Source: Peribacillus frigoritolerans
GTDB lineage: Bacteria; Bacillota; Bacilli; Bacillales; DSM-1321
Reading direction: 5' to 3'
Length of the DNA stretch: 64,000 nt
NCBI RefSeq assembly: GCF_001636405.1
Contig: NZ_KV440950.1
Span: forward strand, 1,077,712 to 1,141,711
Under the pieces are notes generated by a model. The model made no database searches. It had not been told where the DNA came from and was given only the letters and a program-made list of their open reading frames with translations. How positions within the stretch are numbered: the first letter of the stretch is position 1; the number at the start of each line of letters is the position of its first letter. The position numbers were made by a program, and so were the translations under genes. Shown here one piece after another: positions 8,742 through 17,724 of the stretch.

Positions 8742-9842
8742 ATGGAGAAAGCAATAATTGTGCCTTGGGAAGAAGATGAACTCACTCATGAGTTTTTTGT
8801 TCCTGAATATATTGAAAAAATGGCACTGGAAGTTCTTGAACATTACGGTTTCTCCGTTCAGGACATTCAAGTTGTTACAACAAAACCAGATAAAGGCGGC
8901 TCTATATGGAAAATGGAAACAAGTTCAGGGCCAAAGAGTTTAAAACTTTTACACAGAAGACCTACAAGAAGCATGTTTAGCTTAGGAGCTCAAGAATATT
9001 TAGTTAATGTTAAGGAAGCAAGAGTACCGCCCATCGTGAAAACCAAAGATGGAAAGGATTATGTTGAGGCTGGAGGGAAGTTATGGTTCGTCGCTGAGTG
9101 GATCGAATCATTGGCACCTGTATCAAAAGATTTGGAAGGAGCCAAACATCTTTGTAATGCTCTCGGCGAATTCCACCTTTTAAGCAAAGGGTATGTTCCG
9201 CCTAAACAAGCTGAAGTTGCATCCCGGTTATATAAATGGCCAGCGACTTATGAAAAAGTCATCAATAAAATGGATTGGTTTCGAAACATTGCTAATGCAT
9301 ATGAAGAAATGCCTGCAAGCTCTTATTTGCTGAGTGTTTTAAATGAATTTGAAGAACAAGCAAAAAGAAGCTTAGAAAGATTAAATGAATCAAGCTATCT
9401 AGAGCTAGCGCAACAAGGTAATGAATATTGGGGATTAGTGCATCAAGATTATGGCTGGTCAAATGGTCAAATGGGCTCTAATGGAATGTGGATTATTGAC
9501 CTTGACGGTGTTGCTTATGACCTTCCTATTCGCGATTTAAGAAAACTGATTACCGGCACCATGGCGGATTTATATAGATGGGATGCAACTTGGGTAAGGG
9601 AAATGATCAAGTCCTATCACGAAGCAAATCCAATTTCATCGCAACTATATGATCTCTTAATGATCGATTTATCTGCACCAAATGAATTTTACAAGAATGT
9701 TAAAGAAGTAGTATATGAACCTGAATTATTTCTAACTGATCAAACTACAACGATGATCCAAACAATCGTTGATACCGATCAAACAAAATGGCCAGTGTTA
9801 GAAGAGATTAAAGATGATTGGAAGGGAATGGAACAAGCATGA
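8742..9842 (+). CDS. CotS/CotI-family spore coat kinase-like protein
   Basis: The 366-residue product belongs to the CotS family of spore-coat proteins with an aminoglycoside-phosphotransferase-like fold. KSLKLLHRRP contributes the nucleotide-binding lysine region, LVHQDYGWSNGQ is the Brenner catalytic loop (HxDxxxxN) and MWIIDLDGVAYDLP supplies the metal-binding Asp. Members localise to the inner coat and act with a glycosyltransferase; CotH/CotS-like kinases may modify coat proteins or sugars. ATG 8742 follows CAGGAGGGGTTTTC. Its stop overlaps the next gene's start (ATGA), so the two are translationally coupled. Confidence 0.8.
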   Translation: MEKAIIVPWEEDELTHEFFVPEYIEKMALEVLEHYGFSVQDIQVVTTKPDKGGSIWKMETSSGPKSLKLLHRRPTRSMFSLGAQEYLVNVKEARVPPIVKTKDGKDYVEAGGKLWFVAEWIESLAPVSKDLEGAKHLCNALGEFHLLSKGYVPPKQAEVASRLYKWPATYEKVINKMDWFRNIANAYEEMPASSYLLSVLNEFEEQAKRSLERLNESSYLELAQQGNEYWGLVHQDYGWSNGQMGSNGMWIIDLDGVAYDLPIRDLRKLITGTMADLYRWDATWVREMIKSYHEANPISSQLYDLLMIDLSAPNEFYKNVKEVVYEPELFLTDQTTTMIQTIVDTDQTKWPVLEEIKDDWKGMEQA

Positions 9843-10975
9843 AAATTTTAATGATTTGTACCGAAAAGCTTCCTGTTCCTCCGGTACTGGGCGGGGCCAT
9901 TCAAACCTATATCTCAGGCATCCTGCCGCATTTAAGTAAGGCCCATGATATTACGGTTTTAGGTATTAATGATCCATCACTCCCTGATCAAGAGACGATT
10001 GATGGAAACCGTTATGTACGTGTACCTGGAAAAATATTCGAAGTATATCGAGAAGAGGTTGTCAGCTATCTTGAAGCAAATCATTTCGATCTAATTCATA
10101 TCTTCAATCGGCCTCGGCTAGTCCTTCCTGTCCGAAAAGCAGCCCCTCATTCAAAAATTACCCTTAGCATGCATAATGATATGTTTAATCCAGAGAAAAT
10201 CAATCCGGAGGAAGCAAAAGCAGCCATAGACGAAGTTACGAATATTGTAACGGTCAGTGATTATATAGGCAATGTCATAAAAAGTTTATATCCGCAAGCT
10301 TCATCAAAGATCCGCACCATCTATTCTGGTGTTGACACCAATCGATTCCTGCCCGGCAGTCACCCGAAAATGCAAAAAATTCGTAATGAATTACGTAAAG
10401 CGAACGGTCTTGAAAATAAAACGGTCATATTATTTGCAGGAAGACTTTCAAGTAACAAAGGTGTAGATAGGTTAATTCGGGCACTGCCTGAGCTTTCAAG
10501 TAAATTTAAGGATTTGGCTTTAGTTATTGTCGGAAGTAAATGGTTCAGCCAAAATGATGTTACCGATTATGTAGCTTATGTAAGAGCATTGGCAAAAAAG
10601 CTGCCTATCCCAGTTGTTTCAACAGGTTTTGTCGCACCTAGTGAAATACAAAATTGGTTTGCTGCTGCCGATTTATTCGTGTGTACATCAATATGGCAAG
10701 AACCGCTTGCGCGCGTCCATTATGAAGCGATGGCTTCAGGGCTTCCAATCGTAACAACTGCAAGAGGCGGAAATCCAGAGGTCATTCGTATAAGAGAGAA
10801 TGGGCTTGTAGTAGAGAATCCAGAAGATCCTGGATGTTTTACAGAGAAGATTACAGAAATTCTATCAAACAGGTCACTAATGAAAAAAATGGGCGAACGA
10901 GGCAGAGAACTTGCCCTTAGCTTATATGAATGGGATCGAGTAGGATCTGAAATACTTGAAGTTTGGAAAAAATAA
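9839..10975 (+). CDS. GT4 glycosyltransferase, CotSA-like
   Basis: The 378-residue product is a GT-B fold, family 4 retaining glycosyltransferase. N-terminal: LPVPPVLGGAIQTYISGIL (acceptor-side Gly loop). C-terminal: ILFAGRLSSNKGVDRLI, then the EPLARVHYEAMASGLPIV motif whose Glu contacts the nucleotide-sugar donor. The start overlaps the preceding cotS-like stop by 4 bases. In Bacillus subtilis cotSA and cotS are adjacent and coat-associated, in the opposite order. The role here is inferred as glycosylation during spore coat or outer-layer assembly. Confidence 0.82.
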   Translation: MKILMICTEKLPVPPVLGGAIQTYISGILPHLSKAHDITVLGINDPSLPDQETIDGNRYVRVPGKIFEVYREEVVSYLEANHFDLIHIFNRPRLVLPVRKAAPHSKITLSMHNDMFNPEKINPEEAKAAIDEVTNIVTVSDYIGNVIKSLYPQASSKIRTIYSGVDTNRFLPGSHPKMQKIRNELRKANGLENKTVILFAGRLSSNKGVDRLIRALPELSSKFKDLALVIVGSKWFSQNDVTDYVAYVRALAKKLPIPVVSTGFVAPSEIQNWFAAADLFVCTSIWQEPLARVHYEAMASGLPIVTTARGGNPEVIRIRENGLVVENPEDPGCFTEKITEILSNRSLMKKMGERGRELALSLYEWDRVGSEILEVWKK

Positions 10976-11526
10976 CTGTATAACCAATCAAAAGCGGATG
11001 TGAATCGCGCTTACTAATATACTTGTCACTGGTACTGAAGGGGTTACGGATGACATTCATTTGAACCATTCCTAAAGGGTACGAAAGACAAAATGATTGG
11101 CGATGATGCATTTGCAGGATCTACCTCCATTACCCCCTAATAAGCTAAGAAGGTTAAGCTTAAAGTTCTCCAGAACCACCCCGAATTTCAATTTTATTAT
11201 GTAAAAAATTTGTCAATGACACCCCGCGGAATCAGACTTTGTGAAAAAATACAATTTAAGGGACCCCTTGAATGTAGACTCGAAAAAGGTCGGGAATTTC
11301 GGGAGTGAATCCAAATTTCTGAAGGGTTATATCGCTCTCTTTTCAAATGAAACAAGTTGAAGAGCCATAATTGAGTAAAAAAAAGCACCTTGCTTACCTA
11401 TTAAATAGGCAGTTGCAAGGTGCTTGTATTATTTGTTTGAAAATTCCCTGAATAAGGTTATAATTAAAAGTGTTGGAGAACCTAGCCAACTAGACACCCT
11501 TAGAGAATTGCCTTGTCCGCTACTTT
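10976..11526. other. Convergent intergenic region
   Basis: This 550-bp stretch separates two convergent units. Apart from the hairpin at 11383-11425 and the dyad at 11495-11535, I recognise no gene. Short open frames on the - strand here lack ribosome binding sites and do not resemble proteins. Confidence 0.5.
11383..11425. terminator. Bidirectional terminator hairpin
   Basis: AAGCACCTTGC (11383-11393) pairs perfectly with GCAAGGTGCTT (11415-11425), with an inner CCTATT/AAATAGG stem. A-tract before and T-rich run after. Confidence 0.8.
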
Positions 11527-11535
11527 CTAAGGGTG
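11495..11535 (-). terminator. Dyad overlapping the permease stop codon
   Basis: CACCCTTAGA (11495-11504) and TCTAAGGGTG (11526-11535) are a perfect 10-bp inverted repeat with a 21-base loop. The right arm overlaps the stop of the permease gene. There is no clear U-run, so it may protect the 3' end rather than terminate. Confidence 0.5.
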
Positions 11536-12867
11536 GATATTAATATTCTGGCTCATGCTTGGTTGAATTTCGGGTATGGAATGATGATGTGTAATGGATG
11601 GATTTGTTTTTCCATTCAGGATGGCATTTAACACAACCAGTGTTATTGTACCCATCACGACTCCGTTTCCACATATTAATTGGACTGTTTCCGGGAATTT
11701 ATCGAATGCTTCCGGGACCCCCTTGACTGCCAGACCGACTCCTATTCCAAGTGCAATCGTCAATTGATTGGAAGGTTTGCTTAAATCCGCTTTGGCTATC
11801 ATCCCCAAAGCTGCAGAAAGAAGCATGCCGAACATTGGTATCATGGCCCCGCCCAGAACGGGTAAAGGGATCATTGTCGTAAGACCGGCAACCTTAGGCA
11901 CAAAAGCTAGAAAGATTAGGATACAACCTGCCGTGACTACTACCGAGCGCTGAGTTACCTTTGTCAGCAAGACCAAGCCAACATTTTGTGAGAAGGTAGA
12001 ATGGTTGAAAGAGTTGAAGATACCGCTTATGAAGCTCCCTATTCCTTCTGCACGGAGGCCCTTTTCCACATCTTTTTCGGTTATTTCCTTCCCGCATACT
12101 TCCCCGAGTGTCAAAAAGACGCCTATACTTTCCACAGCTATGATTAAAGATATGATTGTCATGGTGATAATAGATGAAAGGTCGAAGGTAGGTACCCCAA
12201 AATAAAAAGGAGTCACCATTGTAAACCAGCTGGCCTCTATAAAGCCGGAGGTATCGACCATACCTAGAAAACCAGCCAATATAGTGCCAAGAATCATGGC
12301 GAAAAGAACTGAAACCGCTTTCAAGAAACCTTTGGTAAGTGTATTCAATAAAAGGAAACTTACTAGTGTAAAACAAGCTAGCATTAGATTCATAGGATCT
12401 CCAAAGGTGGGGGAACCGACTCCGCCCGCTGCATTTTTCATGGCAACTGGCATTAATGACACGCCTATGATTAATATGACGGACCCTGCAACAATTGGTG
12501 GGAAATAGGGAATCAATTTACCGATTACTCCTGATAAAATGGCAACAATTATTCCGGATACCATAACTGCGCCTAAAACCCCGGTTATACTATGGACCGA
12601 TCCTATGGCTATTACTGGCTCGACCACGATAAAAGAAACAGCCATTAAAGCAGGTAATCTTATACCAAATCCTTTACCGCCAATAACTTGAAGCAAGGTG
12701 ACTATCCCGCAGGCGAGTAAATCAAACGAGATCAGGTATATGATCTGTTCTTGTGTCAAGCCGATTGCAGGACCGACGATTAGTGGAACAGCTACCGCTC
12801 CTCCATACATTACACAAACATGCTGTAAACCTAACAATAATGTGTTTAGTTTGCTCAATTTTTCCAT
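11527..12867 (-). CDS. NCS2 urate/xanthine permease (PucJ/PucK type)
   Basis: The 446-residue protein is a nucleobase-cation symporter-2 transporter with about 12-14 membrane spans. The family motif QNVGLVLLTKVTQRSVV and the helix-8 region SLIIAVESIGVFLTLGE with its substrate-binding Glu are present. Length matches Bacillus PucJ/PucK. It is transcribed divergently from a pucR gene and lies beside the uricase operon, so urate is the likely substrate with xanthine as an alternative; this comes from context, not residues. ATG 12867 is preceded by AAAAGGGGGC. The 133-bp divergent region contains a perfect 13-bp inverted repeat. Confidence 0.87.
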   Translation of the reverse strand: MEKLSKLNTLLLGLQHVCVMYGGAVAVPLIVGPAIGLTQEQIIYLISFDLLACGIVTLLQVIGGKGFGIRLPALMAVSFIVVEPVIAIGSVHSITGVLGAVMVSGIIVAILSGVIGKLIPYFPPIVAGSVILIIGVSLMPVAMKNAAGGVGSPTFGDPMNLMLACFTLVSFLLLNTLTKGFLKAVSVLFAMILGTILAGFLGMVDTSGFIEASWFTMVTPFYFGVPTFDLSSIITMTIISLIIAVESIGVFLTLGEVCGKEITEKDVEKGLRAEGIGSFISGIFNSFNHSTFSQNVGLVLLTKVTQRSVVVTAGCILIFLAFVPKVAGLTTMIPLPVLGGAMIPMFGMLLSAALGMIAKADLSKPSNQLTIALGIGVGLAVKGVPEAFDKFPETVQLICGNGVVMGTITLVVLNAILNGKTNPSITHHHSIPEIQPSMSQNINIHP

Positions 12868-12932
12868 GTTTGCCCCCTTTTAATTAGTCACGACTTTCCA
12901 ATTATATGAATGTAACGAAATCGCCTCCTTGT

Positions 12933-12999
12933 GATTTTGTAAATACTTCCTTATGGATGGGTTTGCTGTTGCTTATTAAGAAACGCTATTTACAAAATC
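12933..12999. promoter_or_regulatory. Perfect 13-bp inverted repeat, putative divergent operator
   Basis: GATTTTGTAAATA (12933-12945) and TATTTACAAAATC (12987-12999) are exact inverted copies 41 bp apart, in the divergent promoter region between the permease and the first pucR gene. The spacing, about four helical turns, suits two regulator dimers or a looped complex. PucR is the obvious candidate, by inference. Confidence 0.6.
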
Positions 13000-13114
13000 G
13001 GTGTATTTTTATATTATCACCGCCATAATGCTAAATCAAGACTATTTTTTGGAAAAATATGAATATTCATTCAAGTTCATTCTGTATATAATTAAGAAGA
13101 ATAGGGGGAGAAAT

Positions 13115-14302
13115 ATGTATTTAACGATCGAAAAAGCTTTGCAACTTCCTGCCCTAAACCAAGTGGAAGTTATTGGAGGAAGTCAAGGGTTAACTCGGGT
13201 AATTAATTCAGTAAGTATAATGGATCATCCGGATATATCATGGATTAAACGAGGGGAACTCCTGCTGACAACCGGTTATGTGTTTAAGGATGACCTGAAT
13301 GCTCAAATCAATCTTGTTAGGGAATTGTCGAAAAGAGGAAGTGCTGGATTAGCTATCAAGATTAAGCGGTTTCTTTCTACGATTCCTCCTAGAATGGTGG
13401 AAGAAGCGAACAAGTACAATTTCCCATTGCTGGAGATTCCTTATGAAATGCCTTTATCCGACTTATTATTCAGCTTTACATATGAACTTGTTAATAAGGA
13501 GAAAGTGAAAAACAATGGAAAAGGAAGTGTTGAAGTTTTTCATTCTCTTTTGAATGGGGAAAATAGGGGTTCATCTTTTATCCCCCAATTACAGGAATTT
13601 GGCTTTAATCCCGATAGGCCATATATTCTGCTCTTAATAGACGGAACGAAAGAAGAAGGGGATTCATTCTTTCCAATTGGCAGAATGTTGGAGAAATTAA
13701 GCCAAACGGAAAGGGAAGATTTCAAGTATTGGAATATCGAGTTGGATGGTCAATTGATTATCCTGCAAGGAAAAGGGATGGTGACTGATGAACAACTGCT
13801 TATGCAGGCTCAAAGAATTGCCATCCTTTTGGAAGGTCTTATATCCAAAGATAATCCTGGCACTTCACTATCGATGGGGTTAAGCAAGGTGAAAAAGGAA
13901 TTCTACAATATGAAAGAAGGGTTCATTGAAGCTAAAAAGGCCATTCAACTTGGCTCGAGGCTTAACCCGACTAATATCAATGATTACGCAAGCGTTGAAG
14001 TTGAAGATCTAATAAACCAAATCCCTAAGGATGCCATAACTCAATACGTGCTATCCATGATTCAGCCGATTATTGTATATGATAGGGAAAATGAGGGGGA
14101 GTTGTTAAAAACGCTGGAAACCTATCTATTTTCAAGAGGGAGAATAGAAGATGCGGCACGGGCTTTGTTTGTGCATCGAAATACTGTAAAGTTCCGTTTG
14201 TCTAGAATTGAAGACTTATTAGGAGTTGATTTAAAATCGAGGGATATTGCTTTTAAATTGCAGTTTAGTATAAAAGCTGCGAAGTTATTATTACATGACT
14301 AG
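13115..14302 (+). CDS. PucR-family transcriptional regulator (first copy)
   Basis: The 395-residue product has the PucR architecture: an N-terminal PucR domain (MYLTIEKALQLPALNQ...GELLLTTGYVF), a central GGDEF-like/CdaR-type domain and a C-terminal PucR HTH (RIEDAARALFVHRNTVKFRL, then EDLLGVDL). PucR-type proteins respond to purine-degradation intermediates such as allantoin. ATG 13115 follows AGGGGGAGAAAT; an in-frame ATG 38 codons upstream would extend into the promoter region and is rejected. It is divergent from the permease and convergent with a second PucR gene of identical length. Confidence 0.88.
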   Translation: MYLTIEKALQLPALNQVEVIGGSQGLTRVINSVSIMDHPDISWIKRGELLLTTGYVFKDDLNAQINLVRELSKRGSAGLAIKIKRFLSTIPPRMVEEANKYNFPLLEIPYEMPLSDLLFSFTYELVNKEKVKNNGKGSVEVFHSLLNGENRGSSFIPQLQEFGFNPDRPYILLLIDGTKEEGDSFFPIGRMLEKLSQTEREDFKYWNIELDGQLIILQGKGMVTDEQLLMQAQRIAILLEGLISKDNPGTSLSMGLSKVKKEFYNMKEGFIEAKKAIQLGSRLNPTNINDYASVEVEDLINQIPKDAITQYVLSMIQPIIVYDRENEGELLKTLETYLFSRGRIEDAARALFVHRNTVKFRLSRIEDLLGVDLKSRDIAFKLQFSIKAAKLLLHD

Positions 14303-14353
14303 GTAAAGGGAGCATGATTTGAAGGAATCGGGAATCAAGTGTTACTGCACATG

Positions 14354-14391
14354 AAAAACTGCCAGGGAATGAAGGATCCCTGGCAGTTTTT
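14354..14391. terminator. Bidirectional terminator between the two pucR genes
   Basis: AAAAACTGCCAGGGA (14354-14368) pairs perfectly with TCCCTGGCAGTTTTT (14377-14391) around an 8-base loop. Serves both convergent genes. Confidence 0.95.
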
Positions 14392-14413
14392 CATTTGTAT
14401 GGGCCATTTCTTA

Positions 14414-15601
14414 TCAATTATCCAGCAGACGTTTGGCATATAGGGCAAGTTTTAAAGTGAACAGATCATCATTGCTTAATTCCATTCCTAATAATTTTTT
14501 TATGCTTTTAATTCGAAAATGGATAGTGTTTCGGTGTACCCCCATTTTTCTGGCCGTTTCAGCAGGTCGAAGATTGCACTGCAAATATGCCTCCAAGGTT
14601 TTGATCAGATCAGACTGGGTTTCATCGTCATGGTCCTTAAGCGGTGCTAAATTACCTGTAACAATATCCATGAGCACATTTTTTGGAGCATACTGCAAAA
14701 TTTTAAATGTTATTAATTCTTTGTAGCCGTAAATATCCTTACCTGGGTTCAATCGTTTTCCCAAATCAATAGATTGTAAAGCTTCCTGTAAGCTATTGGC
14801 CAGGTTATTAATACCTGTATGATAGTTACCGACTCCCAGTGTAAGTTCCATTGGCAGGTGTGTAGATAAAGTAGAGATAATTTGTTGGCTTATCTGGTTG
14901 ACTTGTGAATAAAAGCGGGTGTTCCCTAGGGGGATGGTATCCAGATAAATGATAACTAGACTGTCCTTGATATTCCTTATGAGCTTATCGATTTTATATT
15001 GCTCGGTTAATGTTTCAATTGTCTTGATAAGCTGTTTATAAGTAATAGAATCATTCCTTTGATTCCATTGCAGCGTTAAAGGTAAAACCGTACATATGAA
15101 GCCCCCAGTAATTTGTTGGAAGCTGGATTTGTCCTCAGTCATTCCTAAAATCCCGTAAATTAAATTTTCGGCACCAACTCCGGAAATATCCTCCATGCTA
15201 TAACTTTGCCCTTTTTGTTCATTCTGTCTCGTCACTATTTCACGAAGCAGGGGAGACATGATATCTGATAGCGAAAACTCAGGGGGGATTTTGAGAATAG
15301 GCAAATTGGCCATATTGGCAATGCTGATGGTGGTTTGCGGAATTTCTTCCAGTTTGATGAACAATCCTGAACAATTCATTTTTGCCAATTCGATTACGAA
15401 TTGGTCTAATTGTTGCGGATTATCTTGAAATAAGTATCCGGTTGTTAGAATCAATTCATTTGGCTTTAACCAGGAAAGCACATCAGGAGCATCAAAGCTA
15501 TTGATGGATTCTATTTCTCTATTAAGTCCCTGCATGCCAGCTGCCACTTGGCATTGTTTGATCTGTGGTAATTTTAATGCATCAGTCATCGTTAAATGCA
15601 T
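14414..15601 (-). CDS. PucR-family transcriptional regulator (second copy)
   Basis: The 395-residue product is a paralogue of the gene at 13115. The N-terminal PucR domain (MHLTMTDALKLPQIKQ, then ELILTTGYLFQD), the middle domain and the C-terminal HTH (RPAETARKMGVHRNTIHFRI, SIKKLLGMEL) are intact. It is divergent from the uraD-uox-hiuH-tpx operon, while the other copy is divergent from the permease. The simple reading is one regulator per target promoter, but cross-regulation is possible because both ligand domains are conserved. The start ATG 15601 has GAAGGGGACC upstream on the - strand. Confidence 0.88.
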   Translation of the reverse strand: MHLTMTDALKLPQIKQCQVAAGMQGLNREIESINSFDAPDVLSWLKPNELILTTGYLFQDNPQQLDQFVIELAKMNCSGLFIKLEEIPQTTISIANMANLPILKIPPEFSLSDIMSPLLREIVTRQNEQKGQSYSMEDISGVGAENLIYGILGMTEDKSSFQQITGGFICTVLPLTLQWNQRNDSITYKQLIKTIETLTEQYKIDKLIRNIKDSLVIIYLDTIPLGNTRFYSQVNQISQQIISTLSTHLPMELTLGVGNYHTGINNLANSLQEALQSIDLGKRLNPGKDIYGYKELITFKILQYAPKNVLMDIVTGNLAPLKDHDDETQSDLIKTLEAYLQCNLRPAETARKMGVHRNTIHFRIKSIKKLLGMELSNDDLFTLKLALYAKRLLDN

Positions 15602-15734
15602 GATAGGTCCCCTTCGCTGTGCCTTTTTTCTCTAATTTAACTAATTTTTTGAATATTGGCAACAGAATCTAAGCTAATAGGATGGCCTGTTCTTTAAAAG
15701 GTGAGTGCGGTAAGCACAATGGGGGTGGAAAAAT

Positions 15735-15753
15735 ATTAGCTTTTTCAGCTAAT
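15735..15753. promoter_or_regulatory. Inverted repeat upstream of the uricase operon
   Basis: ATTAGCT (15735-15741), spacer TTTTC, AGCTAAT (15747-15753): a perfect 7-bp dyad about 90 bp before uraD, between the second pucR gene and the catabolic genes. Candidate regulator site; unrelated in sequence to the 12933-12999 repeat. Confidence 0.45.
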
Positions 15754-15840
15754 GACCTATAAATGAACGCATGTATATAATTCAATTAAGTTAAGAATGT
15801 TTTGAATTATAAAAATAATCAAAAGAAGGGAGGGCCCGTA

Positions 15841-16338
15841 TTGATATCTGACCTTAATAGCATTAATGAGTTGAACAAGGCGGAATTCATCCAAAAGTTA
15901 GGTTGGGTATATGAACATTCTCCATGGATAGCAGAGCGTTCATGGGAGTACAAGCCATTCATTTCCTTAGAGGACCTAAAACAGAAAATGGAAATAGTTG
16001 TGCAAAATGCCTCATTATCGGAACAGCTCCAATTAATCAAGTCTCACCCGGACCTAGCAGCCCGGATTGATATGGCTGAAGCATCAGTTAAAGAACAATC
16101 CGCAGCCGGTTTGAATTCGCTTTCTCAGGATGAATATGAAGAATTTCATGCGTTAAATAATCAGTATAAAGAAAAGTTTGGATTTCCGTTCATATTTGCT
16201 GTCCGTGGCAGCGATAAAACGGTGATAAAGGCAGAGATGAAAAGAAGGATTGGTTTGGATCAGGCAAATGAACTTAAGGAAGCCATCAAGCAAATCCACT
16301 TAATTGCCAGCCACAGGTTATCTGATTTTATAAACTAG
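15841..16338 (+). CDS. uraD: OHCU decarboxylase
   Basis: The 165-residue product is 2-oxo-4-hydroxy-4-carboxy-5-ureidoimidazoline decarboxylase, which makes (S)-allantoin in the last step of urate oxidation. The catalytic His69 lies in KSHPDLA; the conserved FGFPFIFAVRG segment and a helical C-terminus follow. TTG 15841 is chosen because AAGGGAGGG precedes it at 8 bases; an in-frame TTG at 15802 has no ribosome binding site. In Bacillus subtilis this domain is fused to uricase in PucL; here it is a separate gene 13 bp upstream. Confidence 0.9.
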   Translation: MISDLNSINELNKAEFIQKLGWVYEHSPWIAERSWEYKPFISLEDLKQKMEIVVQNASLSEQLQLIKSHPDLAARIDMAEASVKEQSAAGLNSLSQDEYEEFHALNNQYKEKFGFPFIFAVRGSDKTVIKAEMKRRIGLDQANELKEAIKQIHLIASHRLSDFIN

Positions 16339-16351
16339 GAGGAGGAATAAT

Positions 16352-17335
16352 ATGACAGCTCAAAATGAAAACAGAACGATGTATTACGGTAAAGGGGATG
16401 TATTTGTATACAGGACTTTTGTGCAGCCTCTTACAGGTTTGAGGAAAATACCGGAATCAAGTTTCACAGAAAGAGATAATACTATTTTTGGATTCAATTG
16501 CCAAATTTCTCTAAAAGGGGAAGCTTTTTTATCTTCATTTACGGAAGGAGATAATAGCTTGGTGGTTGCAACGGATTCCATGAAAAACATCATTCATCGT
16601 CAGGCGGCCAATTATCAAGGAAATACGGCGGAAGGATTTTTAAAGTTCATATGTGAAGTTTTCCTTGATAAGTATAGCCACATAGATGCAGTGGAACTGA
16701 CAGCAACTGAAGTTCCCTTCGATCATGTACTCGTTCCAAAAGGGAAAGGACATGAAAATAGTGATGTTGTCTATCGATGTTCCAGAAATGAAAGGGCTAC
16801 CACTACAATCGAAGTCAAAAGGACACCTACCGGAAGCAAAATCGTTAAGCATTCAAGTGGAATAGTTGATGTCCATTTAATCAAGGTTAAAGGAAGCTCT
16901 TTTTATGGATTTATTCAAGATGAATACACCACACTGCCAGAAGCTCAGGATCGTCCACTATTTATCTACTTGGATTTCGATTGGGAATATAGCCGCTGGG
17001 AGGATGGCACTGGAGCGGATCCAGAAAAATATGTAGCAGCAGAACAAATTTGTGATATTGCAAACACAGTGTTCCATGAACTGAATAACCGTTCGATACA
17101 GCAGCTCATTTATCATATTGGCATTAGGATTCTGGAACGTTTCCCTCAGCTGGCGAATGTTCAATTTAAAACCAATAATCGTACCTGGGAAACCGTTGTG
17201 GAAACCATTCCGAATTCAGAAGGAAGTGTTTATCAGGAACCACGTCCTCCGTATGGCTTCCAAGGCTTTGTCGTTACACAAGAAGACGTTAAACAAAAAA
17301 AGGCAGCTGATTCAACTGTAGGGGCTTCCCGGTAA
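16352..17335 (+). CDS. Urate oxidase (uricase)
   Basis: The 327-residue product is a cofactor-free T-fold urate oxidase that converts urate and O2 to 5-hydroxyisourate and H2O2. The catalytic dyad is visible: Lys14 in MYYGKGDVFVYR and Thr74 in VVATDSMKN. EVPFDHVLV, FIQDEYTTLPEAQDR and PPYGFQGFV are also conserved. It corresponds to the C-terminal half of Bacillus subtilis PucL. AGGAGGAGG precedes ATG 16352. Its TAA overlaps the next ATG by one base (17335), so the downstream hydrolase is translationally coupled. Confidence 0.95.
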   Translation: MTAQNENRTMYYGKGDVFVYRTFVQPLTGLRKIPESSFTERDNTIFGFNCQISLKGEAFLSSFTEGDNSLVVATDSMKNIIHRQAANYQGNTAEGFLKFICEVFLDKYSHIDAVELTATEVPFDHVLVPKGKGHENSDVVYRCSRNERATTTIEVKRTPTGSKIVKHSSGIVDVHLIKVKGSSFYGFIQDEYTTLPEAQDRPLFIYLDFDWEYSRWEDGTGADPEKYVAAEQICDIANTVFHELNNRSIQQLIYHIGIRILERFPQLANVQFKTNNRTWETVVETIPNSEGSVYQEPRPPYGFQGFVVTQEDVKQKKAADSTVGASR

Positions 17336-17694
17336 TGGACAGTAAGCTGACCACACATGTTTTGGACCTCTCTAAAGGCCTGCCGGCAAAAGGGATGAAG
17401 ATAGAACTTTGGGCCATAGCAGAACAGGGGGACCATTCTTTCATAAAAGAGGTCTGTACAAACAAAGATGGGCGAGTGGATGATCCTCTTCTTCAAGGGG
17501 ATGATCTCAAACCAGGTGAGTATGAGCTTGTCTTTTATGTCGGGGAATATTTCAATGATGGAGCGAATGATCCCAATATAAGGCCATTTTTAAATAAGGT
17601 CCCACTTCGTTTTGGAATAAGAAGTAATGAAGAACATTATCATGTTCCTCTGCTTGTTGCTCCGGGAGGATATAGCACCTATCGAGGAAGCTAG
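17335..17694 (+). CDS. pucM: 5-hydroxyisourate hydrolase
   Basis: The 119-residue product is a transthyretin-related HIU hydrolase, which opens 5-hydroxyisourate to OHCU. Signature residues are His8 in LTTHVLDL, Arg in NKDGRVDDPLL, His in EEHYHVPLL and the C-terminal YRGS tetrapeptide. It acts between uricase and OHCU decarboxylase, so all three enzymes from urate to allantoin are adjacent. It overlaps the uricase stop by one base. Confidence 0.95.
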   Translation: MDSKLTTHVLDLSKGLPAKGMKIELWAIAEQGDHSFIKEVCTNKDGRVDDPLLQGDDLKPGEYELVFYVGEYFNDGANDPNIRPFLNKVPLRFGIRSNEEHYHVPLLVAPGGYSTYRGS

Positions 17695-17724
17695 TAAATC
17701 AGTAAGAGAGTTGGAGGGTTCAAT

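Noticed and set aside
10917..11388. Short - strand frames between the GT4 gene and the permease
   Set aside because: No ribosome binding sites, atypical composition and partial overlap with the GT4 gene.
11894..12376. 160-codon open frame antisense to the NCS2 permease
   Set aside because: It is in a shadow frame of a clear transporter gene, with no ribosome binding site or recognisable domain.
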